A stretch of 64,000 bases of DNA from VFZN01 sp963709325 (GCA_963709325.1 CAVPVV010000003.1:4402001-4466000), one strand, 5' to 3'. Counted from the stretch's first letter, positions 43,494 to 52,370 are shown. Notes: generated by a model not told the origin, from the letters alone. A program made the numbers and translations.

Positions 43494-44903
43494 TCACATC
43501 ATCGGCGGCAGGTACGGATCAGGCGCGTTGGGCGGCACGTGCGGATAGCGCCGCGTCGTCGCCGCGAAGTCGTTCACGATCCGATCGGTGACGCTCTGCA
43601 CCCAGGGGTTCAAGTCCTTGATGTCGGTTTCCTCTCGGGGATCGGAGAGCAGGTTGAACAGCCGCATCAACGGCGGGACTGGCGGCCCTCCGGCCTCCGG
43701 GGCGTACACGTAGTGCAGCTTCCAGTCGTGCCACTTCACCGCCCGGAGCTGGGTATTGGCATACAGCAGCACTGACTCGCGGCTGGATGTCGCCTGCTTG
43801 CCTTCGAAGAAAAGGAGCTGGTTGACGCCATCGATGGCGCGATCGTGCGGGACGATGTCGGCGCCGACCGCGGCCGCGAGGGTGGGGAAGATGTCGATTT
43901 CGTGGACCAGTTGGTTGGTGACCCGTCCGGCCGGAATTCTGGCCGGCCAACGGACCAGGCACGGGGTCCGGATGCCGCCCTCCATGACGCTGTTGTAGAA
44001 GCCGGACCACGGTCCTGGCGATCCCCGCCACGGCCGCCGGCCCTCCGCACCGTTATCGGTGCACCAGAACACGATGGTGTTGCGCGAGACGTCCAGCCGA
44101 TCGAGGGCGTCGAGCACGCGTCCGACGTTGAAATCGACTTCGGCCATCGCGTCGGCGATATCGCCAGCGCCGGTCTTGCCGGCGAAGTCGGGATGGGCCA
44201 GGGTCGGGAAGTGAATCTGGGTGATCGGATAGTAGAGGAAGAAGGGCTTCGTGTCGCGGACGCTGCGCTCCATGAACGAGATGGCCTTGTCGGCCGACTC
44301 GCGATCGACGGTGCGGCGTGTGGCCAGATCGAACGGTTTGACGTCGCGCGGAGGAGATCCGGTCCGGCCCTCCCAGATGAACGACGTATTGAGAGCGGTC
44401 TGTCCCTGAGCAATCGTCGTCTGGGCTTCGTTGCTCGTGCGAGGGATGCCGTAGTACTCGTCGAAGCCCTGCGCCGACGGGTTCCGGCTTTCCGGGCGAT
44501 CGCCGCCCAGATGCCACTTGCCGAAAAGGCCTGTTGCGTAACCGACGGATTTCAAGGCTTCGGCGATCGTCACCTCCCACAACGTCATGCCCGCGGCTTG
44601 TGTCGCGCCGGTGCGAACCGCGTAGCGGCCGGTCAGCAGTGCCGCGCGCGACACCGTGCAGGAGAACTCGACGTTGAAGTTGTTGAGCCGCAGCCCTTCG
44701 GCGGCGAGACGATCCAGGCGCGGCGTAATCGGGCCGCGCACGCCGCCGTAGACGTTGACCTCGCCCCACCCGAGGTTGTCGGGAAACATGAGGACGATGT
44801 TGGGGCGAGCCGAAGTTACGGGCTGTTGGCTCGCCAGTCCGTGTCCACCGAGAGACAGCGCGAGGAGTACGCCGGCTGCGACCGCGAAAGGCCGTCCGCT
44901 CAT
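43494..44903 (-). CDS. Exported arylsulfatase-type sulfatase
   Basis: A 469-aa alkaline-phosphatase-superfamily protein with a signal peptide (MSGRPFAVAAGVLLALSLGG...ASQ). The metal site starts RPNIVLMFPDNLGWGEVNVY. The formylglycine motif is CTVSRAALLTGR: the Cys, Arg and LLTGR are present but the usual Pro at the third position is Val. Later motifs are GKWHLGGDRPESRNP and FWCTDNGAEG. It needs a formylglycine-generating enzyme from elsewhere. Likely substrates are sulfated organic or glycan molecules. Its stop codon sits beside the metallo-hydrolase start. Confidence 0.93.
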   Translation of the reverse strand: MSGRPFAVAAGVLLALSLGGHGLASQQPVTSARPNIVLMFPDNLGWGEVNVYGGVRGPITPRLDRLAAEGLRLNNFNVEFSCTVSRAALLTGRYAVRTGATQAAGMTLWEVTIAEALKSVGYATGLFGKWHLGGDRPESRNPSAQGFDEYYGIPRTSNEAQTTIAQGQTALNTSFIWEGRTGSPPRDVKPFDLATRRTVDRESADKAISFMERSVRDTKPFFLYYPITQIHFPTLAHPDFAGKTGAGDIADAMAEVDFNVGRVLDALDRLDVSRNTIVFWCTDNGAEGRRPWRGSPGPWSGFYNSVMEGGIRTPCLVRWPARIPAGRVTNQLVHEIDIFPTLAAAVGADIVPHDRAIDGVNQLLFFEGKQATSSRESVLLYANTQLRAVKWHDWKLHYVYAPEAGGPPVPPLMRLFNLLSDPREETDIKDLNPWVQSVTDRIVNDFAATTRRYPHVPPNAPDPYLPPMM

Positions 44904-44967
44904 GCTCGGGCGGATCCTACACCTGGTTCGGCGGGGCCTGCCTCCGGCCGCGGGGACTGCCGAACAG

Positions 44968-45609
44968 CTAGCCGCCGAAGCGGATGCCGAACATCACGCT
45001 GAACGTGCGGTTCTTGTAGTCCTGCGTCTGATCGAGAACGCCGGGGAGGTGCACGACGTTGGTGAGCCCTTCCTCGTAGCGCCCTTCGACGAGGAATCCG
45101 GGGCCGTAGTATCCGCCGCCGAGGACGACGCCGATGTCGAGGCTCTCGACCTGGTCCTTGATATCGCCTCCAGGCTCGTTGAAGAACGGGACGTCGAGCA
45201 CCAGTTCGGCCTTCGTATTGAAGTTGAAGGACGGACCGGCCAGGAACTGAAAGCCGTGCCCGCTCGACGGGCCGACGCGGAACAGGACCGGGACGTCGAG
45301 GTAATCGAGCTTGAGATCGAAATCTCCGACCCCGAAGGGAAGTCGAGCGCTGGTGCCGCGCTGGGTGTAGAGCGCTTCCGGCTGCAGCGCGACGCCGGCG
45401 CCGAGCGGAATCGCGACGTGCGCCCCGAACACCACGCCGGTCCGTGCCCGCACATCTTCTGCCCCGAGGTCGCGCAGGACGTTCATGTAGTCGGGCAATT
45501 GCGCGAACACGACGCCGCCCTTCAACCCGATCTCAACCGACTGAGCTGACGCCAGCCCGGGAATAGCAATGGTAATGAATGAGAGCGCGACCAGCACAAG
45601 ACGGGTCAT
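44968..45609 (-). CDS. Outer-membrane beta-barrel protein (porin-like, PF13568 type)
   Basis: A 213-aa protein. The start at 45609 gives the signal peptide MTRLVLVALSFITIAIPGLA...SAQ. Strands alternate as in small barrels (VEIGLKGGVVFAQLPDYMN; LKLDYLDVPVLFRVGPSSGH; FLVEGRYEEGLTNV), and the C-terminus TFSVMFGIRFGG is the usual closing strand. It is divergent from the propeller-like gene at 45805. Function unknown. Confidence 0.85.
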   Translation of the reverse strand: MTRLVLVALSFITIAIPGLASAQSVEIGLKGGVVFAQLPDYMNVLRDLGAEDVRARTGVVFGAHVAIPLGAGVALQPEALYTQRGTSARLPFGVGDFDLKLDYLDVPVLFRVGPSSGHGFQFLAGPSFNFNTKAELVLDVPFFNEPGGDIKDQVESLDIGVVLGGGYYGPGFLVEGRYEEGLTNVVHLPGVLDQTQDYKNRTFSVMFGIRFGG

Positions 45610-45804
45610 GGGCGAACCTCCACCGTTGCCCTCGCACGGTCCGTGCCAACAAACGCTCCAACGAATTTGGCGTGCGCCCGGGACGCCCGTCACCTCACGT
45701 GTACAAAGATCGCGCCGGACCGTGCTCCATGGGCTCGCACTCGCTCCCAGCGCGGTCCGGGAATCAAGTTCCCGCGATCGACCGCACGGTGCCAGGATGA
45801 GCTT

Positions 45805-47157
45805 ATGGCCAGGTTACTTTGTCCTGGTCCCCACACAAGTGCCCTCGCGGCCCTGTTACTTCTCCTGAGCGCGGCGCCTGGATTCGCCCAGACGCGGCTC
45901 TACGTCCTCTTCAACGGCGACACGGGCGATCAGTGCCGGCCGACGGACTGCGAACCAGGGCGCGTCCTCGAGATCGACGTCGACGGGCAGCGCTTTCAGA
46001 ACGTCACCGCCATCCTGCACGCGAGATACGCCGCGTCAGGTCCGGTGGTAACGCCCGATGGACGGTATCTCCTCTGGAACGGCACCGAGCTCAGTGCCGG
46101 TGCTCCCAGCTTCCTCACGTTGTTCGAGACGTCCACCAGGCAGCAGGTTCCGCTGCAGGCCACGAGCAACAGCGGCTGGCCAGTCCCGCTACTTGGCCAC
46201 CCGTCGGCGATGCGGGTGTTCTTTCAACCGGAACTGAGCCATGCCATCAGCGTGGCCGAACCCGGCGGAACGCACACCCTGCCGATACCGTGCGTCGACG
46301 GCATCGTGAACAGCATCAGCGGCGACGGCTCTCGCCTCTTCGTGCAGTGCCGTGCCACGCCCGTCACACCCTCCCGCATCGTGGCAGTGGACAGCTCGAG
46401 TGGAGTCGCTATCTACAAGGAAATCGAGGGGGCTGTCCGGCTCGCGCCCAACGACCCGGGCACGGAGTTGTATACGGCCGGGAGCGGAGGCAATCAGCCG
46501 GTGGTGTTTCGTCGCTACGATGTGGATTCCGGCGCGCGTCTCGCCGAGCACATCAGCGCCGTGGGCGACACAGGGCGCGGCTCCATGCTGTTCGATTCGC
46601 GTACTGGCCATTTCTTCGCGGACGCCCATGATGCCGTCCTGGTACTCGACGGCGTCACGTTGGAGGCGATCGCACGCATCAACTCGCCGATTCCCGGCGC
46701 GGCGGCCCGGTTCGTGCTCGATCCAGACAGGCCGGCGATGTACGTGATCTGGACGGCTGTGCGAAGCACGGGCGGGTATCAGCACCGCATCGCCCTCATC
46801 GATTCAACGACGTTCGCGACGTTGGCGGAGGCCGACCTTCCGACCGACAGCGGTGTGGTCGGACTGGTGCTCGGGCCACGTCCACCGCGCGCGACGAACT
46901 TGTCGGCGGCGGTGCTGGGCATCTCGGTCATGCTGCAATGGGAAAACGAGGCGAGCCGCTCGCTGGCCACCGGCGTCATCGTCGAGGCCGGTTCGACCCG
47001 GGGCGCGACGAATCTGGCGTGGTTCTGTCTGCCGGCCGGAACAACGACCTTGCCGGTGCCGAATGTGCCTAGGGGCACGTATTACGTGCGCGTGCGTGGA
47101 CTGAACGGAACCGGAAAGGGAGAACCCTCGAACGAGGTTGCGGTCGCGGTGCCGTAG
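45805..47157 (+). CDS. Exported beta-propeller-like protein with C-terminal Fn3-like domain
   Basis: A 450-aa protein. The start at 45805 is preferred because it gives the signal peptide MARLLCPGPHTSALAALLLL...GFAQ and has AGGA upstream. The body has repeated strand sets such as VLEIDVDGQRFQNVTAILHA and AVLVLDGVTLEAIARINSPI, which suggest a WD40/YVTN-like propeller. The last ~90 residues (PPRATNLSAAVLGISVMLQW to YYVRVRGLNGTGKGEPSNEV) match a fibronectin type III domain. No enzyme motif is seen. It ends next to a terminator and the island boundary. Confidence 0.8.
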   Translation: MARLLCPGPHTSALAALLLLLSAAPGFAQTRLYVLFNGDTGDQCRPTDCEPGRVLEIDVDGQRFQNVTAILHARYAASGPVVTPDGRYLLWNGTELSAGAPSFLTLFETSTRQQVPLQATSNSGWPVPLLGHPSAMRVFFQPELSHAISVAEPGGTHTLPIPCVDGIVNSISGDGSRLFVQCRATPVTPSRIVAVDSSSGVAIYKEIEGAVRLAPNDPGTELYTAGSGGNQPVVFRRYDVDSGARLAEHISAVGDTGRGSMLFDSRTGHFFADAHDAVLVLDGVTLEAIARINSPIPGAAARFVLDPDRPAMYVIWTAVRSTGGYQHRIALIDSTTFATLAEADLPTDSGVVGLVLGPRPPRATNLSAAVLGISVMLQWENEASRSLATGVIVEAGSTRGATNLAWFCLPAGTTTLPVPNVPRGTYYVRVRGLNGTGKGEPSNEVAVAVP

Positions 47158-47187
47158 CGTCGTTACAGGAGGAACCTGAACGGAGGT

Positions 47188-47212
47188 GGCCCGAAAATCG
47201 GGCCGTCTTTGT
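47188..47212 (+). terminator. Terminator after the propeller-like gene
   Basis: GGCCCGA (47188-47194) and TCGGGCC (47198-47204) form a tight 7-bp stem with an AAA loop, followed by the T-rich GTCTTTGT. It lies 30 bases after the stop codon. Confidence 0.65.
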
Positions 47213-47215
47213 GTC

Positions 47216-47276
47216 TGGTGCGGAAGGGGGGATTCGAACCCCCACGCTCTTGCGAGCGCCAGCCCCTCAAGCTGGT
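47216..47276 (-). repeat. Duplicate of the 3' part of tRNA-Leu (island attachment site)
   Basis: This copy runs from CCA through the T arm and variable arm into the anticodon stem, then diverges. One base differs from the intact gene (C at 47251 for T at 52315, plus strand). It is not a functional tRNA because the D arm and 5' acceptor strand are missing. Confidence 0.9.
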
Positions 47277-47568
47277 TGAAAACCTGCTCTGACGTGAACT
47301 GACGTGCATCCTGCAAACGGATCTTGAGCAGGAGTGTGCTGACGCATACGCCAGCGACGACTTTATTCGCACAAATTCGCACACGACCGGCCCGGCGGCA
47401 GCGGGGGCCGCGGCTCAGCGCCTGTTGCCACCTTCTCCAAAGAGAAAGGCAGGCGCGATGACTCCACCGTCGTTGGCTGAGCTTGACCTCACTCGCAACC
47501 TCGCGCACTGAACTCCAGACAGGCGACTTAGGTGCTCAACGATCGCGGCGACATCTTCGGCCGCGGCG
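47277..47568. other. Island end, no gene recognised
   Basis: This stretch contains two ATTCGCACA copies (about 47363-47383), which may be integrase arm sites, and otherwise no reading frame with recognisable protein features. Confidence 0.4.
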
Positions 47569-47769
47569 CCGTTCTGGCCGCTGATGATCCCGAGCATTGT
47601 CGAGAAGCTCGGTCACGTCGCGGGAGTGGCGGTGCTCTATAGCCAGGGGCGCCTCTCGGTCGCAGACGCGACGGCGGCCGGACCTGACCTTCTGTTGGCC
47701 GTCCTCTTTATCGTGGCTACCCGCAAGTTCGTGCTGACTGGGTCGTCCTCACAGCCCGCGGGGCGCTGA
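47569..47769 (+). pseudogene. C-terminal fragment of a small membrane protein
   Basis: The frame reads PFWPLMIPSIVEKLGHVAGV followed by AVLYSQGRLSVADATAAGPD and LLLAVLFIVATRKF. Two hydrophobic helices and a conserved-looking connecting loop resemble the end of a small four-TM protein. No upstream start or N-terminal half is found, so it is probably a remnant. The assignment is by eye. Confidence 0.4.
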
Positions 47770-47919
47770 TGTCGTCTCGATAGGTTCGAGACATCGCCAT
47801 CGTGCATGTGCTGTTCCGTCAAGCAGTCGACTAGATTACCAGGCGCGCCCACATTTCCTCGTGAATGCTTTTGAAAGAAGCAGCCGCCTGTGCGGGTGCG
47901 GCGGTAGGATCACTGGGTC
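47770..47919. other. Gap before the HTH regulator, nothing recognised
   Basis: 150 bases without a clear gene, promoter or repeat. Confidence 0.4.
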
Positions 47920-50276
47920 ATGAGACCCGGCCCTCCAGGGTCATTCGGCGCGCAGCTGAAGGCACTTCGCGAGGCCGCGGGCTACACGCAGGAGGAGCTC
48001 GCGACGATTGCGGGCCTTTCAGTTCATGGCGTCAGCGCGCTGGAGCGCGGGGAACGACGGCGGCCTCATGTCGAGACCGTGCGCGCACTGTCCGCGGCTC
48101 TTGACCTGAGCGGTCCGACCCGTGACGCGCTGCTTGCGAGCGCGCGGGCTCCCGCTCACGCGCACAGCAGTTGATGAACTGAGTCACGTCTCGCTGCCCC
48201 TGCCTCCGACGGCCCTTGTCGGCCGCGATACCGAGGTGAGGGCACTACGGGACTTGCTGGCAGATCCCGCTGCACGTCTCATTACGCTCATCGGGCCTGG
48301 AGGCGTTGGGAAGACCCGTTTGGCGTTGGAGCTCGCACGCGCGATCGAGGACGAGGGCGCCTGCCGTGTGCTGTTCGTAGGGTTGGCCGCAGTTCGGAAC
48401 TCTGCGTTCGTCGCGCCGGCGATTGCCGAGGCTCTCGGAGTGTTGGACGACACGGGGCTCGACTTGCCGAGGCGCGCGCGGCTCGCGTGTGAGGGTCAGC
48501 CTACGTGGCTGGTGCTCGACAATTTCGAGCACGTGCTAGTCGCGGCGCCGCTGGTCGCGGATCTCCTGATATCGGTCGCCACGCTTCGAGTGCTAGCCAC
48601 CAGCCGCGCCCCGCTCCGTGTGCGAGGAGAGCGAGAGTACATCGTAGGACCACTCGCGTTGGATGTGGACGTCGACGCCAAGTCGCCCGCCGATCTCATC
48701 CGCTCTCCCGCGTTGCGGCTATTCGTGGAGCGGGTTCGGGATGTGCAACCTGACTTTCGCCTCACAGCCTCAAACGGCCCCACGGTGAGCGCGATTTGTC
48801 GACGGCTCGACGCACTGCCGCTCGCGCTCGAGCTGGCGGCACCGTGGATCAAAGTGCTGACAGCCGAGGACCTGCTCCGCAGACTCATGCACGATGTCCT
48901 TCTCTCGACCGCCGGCCCGCGCGATCTCCCCGAACGCCAACAGACGATCAATGCGACTGTCGCTTGGAGTTATCAACTGTTGGCTCCGAACGAGCAGCGT
49001 ATGTTCCGCCGACTGGGCGTGCTGCCGGGGCGCTTTCCGATAGAGGCGGCCGCGGCGGTCCTTGCCGGTCGTGAGGATTCCTCGGCCGGGAGCGACGAAG
49101 CGCTCTTCGCAGCTGCTGGTTTGATCGACAAGAGCCTCCTCCTGCAAACCGAGACCTCGCTGGCGAGTCGTCCGTTGTACGACATGCTCGAAACCGTGCG
49201 TGCGTACGCGGTCCTCGAGCTCACGAGTGCAGGTGAACGCCACGACGCCCTGGAGGGCCTGGTGCGTTATAGCACCGCTGAAGCCTCCCTGGCCGCTGAG
49301 GGGCTGGTCGGATCCGCGCAGGTTGAATGGCTGGATCGCGTGCGGGAAGATCTCGAGAGCTACCGCGGTGCCCTGGCGTGGCTCATCGATCACGACCGTC
49401 CCGCCGAAGCGATCGACATCGCGCTGGGGCTGAGGTTTTTCTGGAACATTCGTGGCCATATGGCCGAGGGCCTTCAGTGGTACGAGCAGATCCTGAACCT
49501 GCCTTCTCTTCCGCCGGATGTCGAATCGAGAGCGCTTCTCGGAGCGGGTGCGATGTGGTACTCGCAGGGAGAGATCGAGCACGCTCGCACCGCCTTGGCG
49601 CGCGCCCTCGCACTGACCCGTGATACCGGCGATATGGCGGTGGTGGCGCAGGCTGAGAATCTGTTGGGGCGCGTGGAATACTCCCTCGGCCACCTGGACG
49701 CGGCCCGGGAGCACTTCGCCCGGAGTCTTGAACGGTTCCGGGCGCTGGCACTCGCGTGGGGGATCGGGAATTCGCTGACCGGGATGGCGACGGTCGAACT
49801 TGCGACCGGCGACCCCACATCCGCCGAGCGCCTGCTCGATGAAGCCACCTCCGTGCTTCGGCGCTGTTGGTCCGTGGTTTCTGGCGCTCGCGCTGGATGT
49901 CCGTGCCATCCTCGCCGTGCGACACGGCAGCGCCGATGAAAGCATTGCGATCGTGCGCGAAAGCCTCACACTTATTCGCGGGCTCCATGACAATCACGCA
50001 TTCGTCTTCGCGCTGGGCCCGCTTGCCGTTGCAGCGATGCTCAAGGGCGACGAGGCGTGGGCGGCGCGAATTCTGGGAGCTCGCGACGCGGTCACCGAAC
50101 GCACACGTGCGACTGTCGGCGTCCGCCAAACACTGGACAACCTTACGGGATTGGGGGAACGCGAGGTGCGTGCCCGCCTCGGGCCGGAACAGTGGGCCCG
50201 TGCGTATGCGGCGGGACGCATGATGTCCATCGATGCGCTGCTGAAGGACATCGAAGGTATCGTGCGAATGGGATGA
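47920..50276 (+). pseudogene. HTH (XRE) / NB-ARC-like ATPase / TPR regulator broken by two frameshifts
   Basis: The three parts are in different frames. 47920-48174 codes an XRE-type HTH (FGAQLKALREAAGYTQEELA, then LSVHGVSALERGERRRPH). About 48165-49860 codes a P-loop ATPase (LVGRDTEVRALRDLLADP, Walker A GPGGVGKTRLA, Walker B WLVLDNFEHV, RVLATSRAPL) and a TPR region. About 49860-50276 codes the last TPRs and the conserved C-terminal piece GDEAWAARILGARDAVTERT to YAAGRMMSIDALLKDI. Together they make one protein of about 780 aa, like the many AfsR/LuxR-type HTH-ATPase regulators. Two single-base changes, at about 48165 and 49860, break it. Confidence 0.8.
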
Positions 50277-50513
50277 AGATGGCGTCGCCCGAAACTGCAC
50301 AGCACGCCACCCAGCATGCAAGAAGACCGCGGGGCCGAGCGCTACAAGGACCCAGGAGCGCGAAACCTGATCGAGCAGCAATAGGAGGAACACAGCGGAT
50401 CTCCAGGGCCCAGCGCATCGTCGCGATCACGCAGGCCTGGTGCGAGAGCTGGACGGGCGCAGAGCTGATCGCCGCCCGGCCAACCCGCGTCTGGGTTCGC
50501 CGGAACCACTGAC

Positions 50514-51141
50514 ATGAGTACCGCCACTGACATCTACGTCTACAAAATGACCGCCGATAACGGCGGTGCTCCGTGCGTACATCGCCGCTTACTCAGCCTT
50601 GCGATCTGTAAGCCTAAGATCAGGAAGGCTGCGAACCGCGGTGACCTGATCTTTGGATTTGGGGGGCCGACGCCTTGGTAACCGTCTCATTTACGCGGCG
50701 TTCGTCACCGATAAGCCGCCACTTGGAGACTACTACCGGAACGCTCGGTTTCGTCGCAGGCCCGACTGCATCTATCGCGAAGTGGCCGGACGAGCAGCAC
50801 GTGTCCCCACGGCGCAGTTTCATGCGTTGTCCGACGAATCGAGAAAGGATGTCGGGCGTCACTTCGAGAGGGCTCACGTCTTGCTGAGCACGAACTTCCG
50901 CTACTTCGGGGCCGCCGGAACGACCGAATATCAAAGGCGTTGCCCGGCGCTTTCAAGAATGCTGGACCGTCTCTCGCAGGGTCACCGTGTCAACCACGAC
51001 CCGAAGGTGCGTAAAGACATGTTGCGGCTCGTACGGCGGCTATGGAGAAAGTTCCCGGCCGGTAAGAATGGGGAGCCTAGCGACGCCGACACGTCTCGAC
51101 GGTGCAACACCGAAACTCCTAGTGCGAGGTGTTCCCGCTAA
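50514..51141 (+). pseudogene. Nmad2-like protein (nucleotide modification associated domain) with a frameshift in a G run
   Basis: From ATG 50514 the frame gives MSTATDIYVYKMTADNGGAP, CVHRRLLSLAICKPKIRKAA and NRGDLIFGFGG, then stops early. The next frame continues exactly with RRLGNRLIYAAFVTDKPPLG and DYYRNARFRRRPDCIYREV. The switch is at a run of six G at about 50660; five G would restore the frame. The sequence pattern (APC near the start, KPxIRxxAxxGD, FGG, GxRLIYAA, RPDCIY) matches my memory of Nmad2, a family tied to modified nucleotides in phages and islands. The end of the frame near 51141 runs towards the IS3 remnant. Confidence 0.7.
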
Positions 51142-51189
51142 CAGACCCAACGAGGCTTTCGCGTCCTCTGGTAGGGGACGGGTCGCCTC

Positions 51190-51490
51190 TCGGTTGACGC
51201 GGTTCACCGTATCCGTCAGGACCGCAATCACCGCGGCGTCACGCCGACTCGCCGGCACAGGAGGCAGGTAGTACGCCGTCCGCGAGAGCCTCACCACCCG
51301 ACAGGCGCGCTGAACGGGCAAATGATGATCCCGCACCAAGACGTCCGCGATCTGTCGTTTCGGTGACGGCCTTACAGCTTTCGGTTGAGCACGTCCTATG
51401 ATCGCGGCGTTCTCCAGCGCCAGGTCCGCGTACATCCGCTTCAGCTTGGCATTCTCCGCTTCGAGCTCGGGCAGCCACTTCACGTCGGAC
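51190..51490 (-). pseudogene. IS3-family transposase remnant (OrfA end plus OrfB start)
   Basis: Minus-strand translation gives LPELEAENAKLKRMYADLAL, the leucine-zipper end of an IS3-type OrfA. It is followed without a break by a shortened linker and the OrfB-like QRACRVVRLSRTAYY. The HTH start of OrfA and the DDE core of OrfB are both missing, so it cannot be active. Confidence 0.75.
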
Positions 51491-51528
51491 ACCGGGGAAA
51501 GCTTACGGATGAACCTGACGAGGGCACG

Positions 51529-51981
51529 ATGCGAGAAGAACTGGCTGAACTGATCAAAGAACTGGCTGCCTTGCGCAGCCGAACGACCGAAATCACCGCG
51601 CGTATGCGCCGGGACGCCGACCTCCTGCTCGACCTGCATCACGGCGTCTCCGCCGCCCTGAACAGGGCCGTATTCCTTTGCAGGGCGTCGTCGCCGTCGT
51701 CGTCGTGGTCAACAACAACATCATCATCATCATCGTCATCGTCATTGTCGTCGACACCGACGCCGCCCAGGGTCTTGCGAGTCACCGACGTTTCGCGGAG
51801 CGTGGGCGTGAGCCGTTCCTCGCTATGGCGAATGGTGAAGGAGGGCCACTTCCCGAAACCGCGCAGGCTCTCGGCGCATGCGGTGGGCTGGCTGGCGCTG
51901 GAGATCGATCAGTGGCTGAGCGCACGGCCTCTGTCCGATGCGCCTGCTGTGCCTGAAGCCAGGCTGCGGCGGGGACGCTAG
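51529..51981 (+). CDS. AlpA-like HTH regulator/excisionase with a Ser-rich linker
   Basis: A 150-aa protein. GAGGG lies just before the ATG. Residues 1-48 are helical (MREELAELIKELAALRSRTT), probably a coiled coil. Residues 54-78 are almost all Ser and Thr, coded by TCG/TCA-type triplet repeats. Residues 81-135 form an AlpA/MerR-like winged HTH (RVLRVTDVSRSVGVSRSSLW, then RMVKEGHFPKPRRLS). AlpA proteins control excision and integrase expression of integrated elements, which fits its place beside the tRNA-Leu site. The fusion of the coiled coil and Ser linker to the HTH is not typical. Confidence 0.75.
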   Translation: MREELAELIKELAALRSRTTEITARMRRDADLLLDLHHGVSAALNRAVFLCRASSPSSSWSTTTSSSSSSSSLSSTPTPPRVLRVTDVSRSVGVSRSSLWRMVKEGHFPKPRRLSAHAVGWLALEIDQWLSARPLSDAPAVPEARLRRGR

Positions 51982-52160
51982 GCTTTGGGACCCGCGTGTT
52001 CAAGGGACCATCGCACACGGTCGGCGACGAACGTCGCGAATGGCGCGATATCCAGGTCGATGCTCGCCCGATCCAGCGCGGACAAGGACAAGTAGGCGTC
52101 CCGGTCCTCGACGCGGATGACGGTCCACGGATAGCCTTCGGCTGAGCGCAGATTCGATAC
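51979..52160 (-). pseudogene. C-terminal remnant of a Fic-family protein
   Basis: The minus-strand frame ends SAEGYPWTVIRVEDRDAYLS, then ALDRASIDLDIAPFATFVAD and a short tail before the stop. This is the typical C-terminal stretch of Fic-domain proteins (GYPWTVI, then DIxPFAxF). The catalytic HPFxxGNGR region is absent, and upstream sequence is unrelated island-end DNA. Confidence 0.65.
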
Positions 52161-52211
52161 AAGCGGGACGGCCGCCCAGCTGGCTCTATTCGCACACCAT
52201 TCGCACAAACA

Positions 52212-52238
52212 CAACAAAAGGCGCCCTCGGGGGCGCCT
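52212..52238 (-). terminator. Terminator downstream of tRNA-Leu
   Basis: On the minus strand AGGCGCCC pairs with GGGCGCCT around a 4-base loop, followed by TTTTGTTGTG. It lies 46 bases after the tRNA 3' end, inside the island boundary. Confidence 0.75.
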
Positions 52239-52283
52239 CAGCTGAGCCATCGAATTCCGGCGTAACCGACTGAATCCAAAGGT

Positions 52284-52370
52284 TGGTGCGGAAGGGGGGA
52301 TTCGAACCCCCACGTTCTTGCGAGCGCCAGCCCCTCAAGCTGGTGCGTCTGCCAGTTCCGCCACTTCCGC
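52284..52370 (-). tRNA. tRNA-Leu (anticodon GAG)
   Basis: An 87-nt type II tRNA with CCA encoded. The acceptor strands GCGGAAG / CTTCCGC pair perfectly. The anticodon stem CCAGC / GCTGG encloses the loop TTGAGGG, giving anticodon GAG. The long variable arm (GCGCTCGCAAGAACGT region) is typical of tRNA-Leu. The T arm GGGGGTTCGAATCCCCC is canonical. Its 3' 61 bases are duplicated at 47216. The secG gene lies upstream on the same strand. Confidence 0.95.

Larger units (their letters stand above)
47216..52344. mobile_element. Decayed genomic island integrated in tRNA-Leu(GAG)
   Basis: Two 61-bp direct repeats (47216-47276 and 52284-52344) match at 60 of 61 bases and correspond to the 3' part of the tRNA-Leu gene, from its anticodon stem through CCA. 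Between them lie fragmentary genes: an HTH/NB-ARC/TPR regulator with two frameshifts, an Nmad2 gene with a frameshift, an IS3 remnant, an AlpA-like regulator and a Fic C-terminus. Just inside each repeat there are paired ATTCGCACA motifs. The integrase gene that would have made these att sites is missing. Confidence 0.8.

Noticed and set aside
46804..47508. Minus-strand frame covering the tRNA fragment and the end of the propeller-like gene
   Set aside because: It overlaps both a real gene and the tRNA copy, and includes no recognisable integrase motif.
50277..50512. Small plus-strand gene between the HTH regulator and Nmad2
   Set aside because: The open stretch has no start signal or recognisable motif, and its frame begins inside the regulator in the wrong phase.
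51190..51490. Functional IS3 element
   Set aside because: Neither terminal inverted repeats nor the DDE core are present.
51673..51775. Possible CRISPR-like array in the TCA/TCG-rich stretch
   Set aside because: It is a plain triplet repeat in the frame of the AlpA-like protein, without spacers.
47280..52283. A surviving tyrosine or serine integrase in the island
   Set aside because: I looked for the R...HxxR...Y and the Ser-recombinase patterns on both strands and saw none; only AlpA-like and transposase remnants remain.
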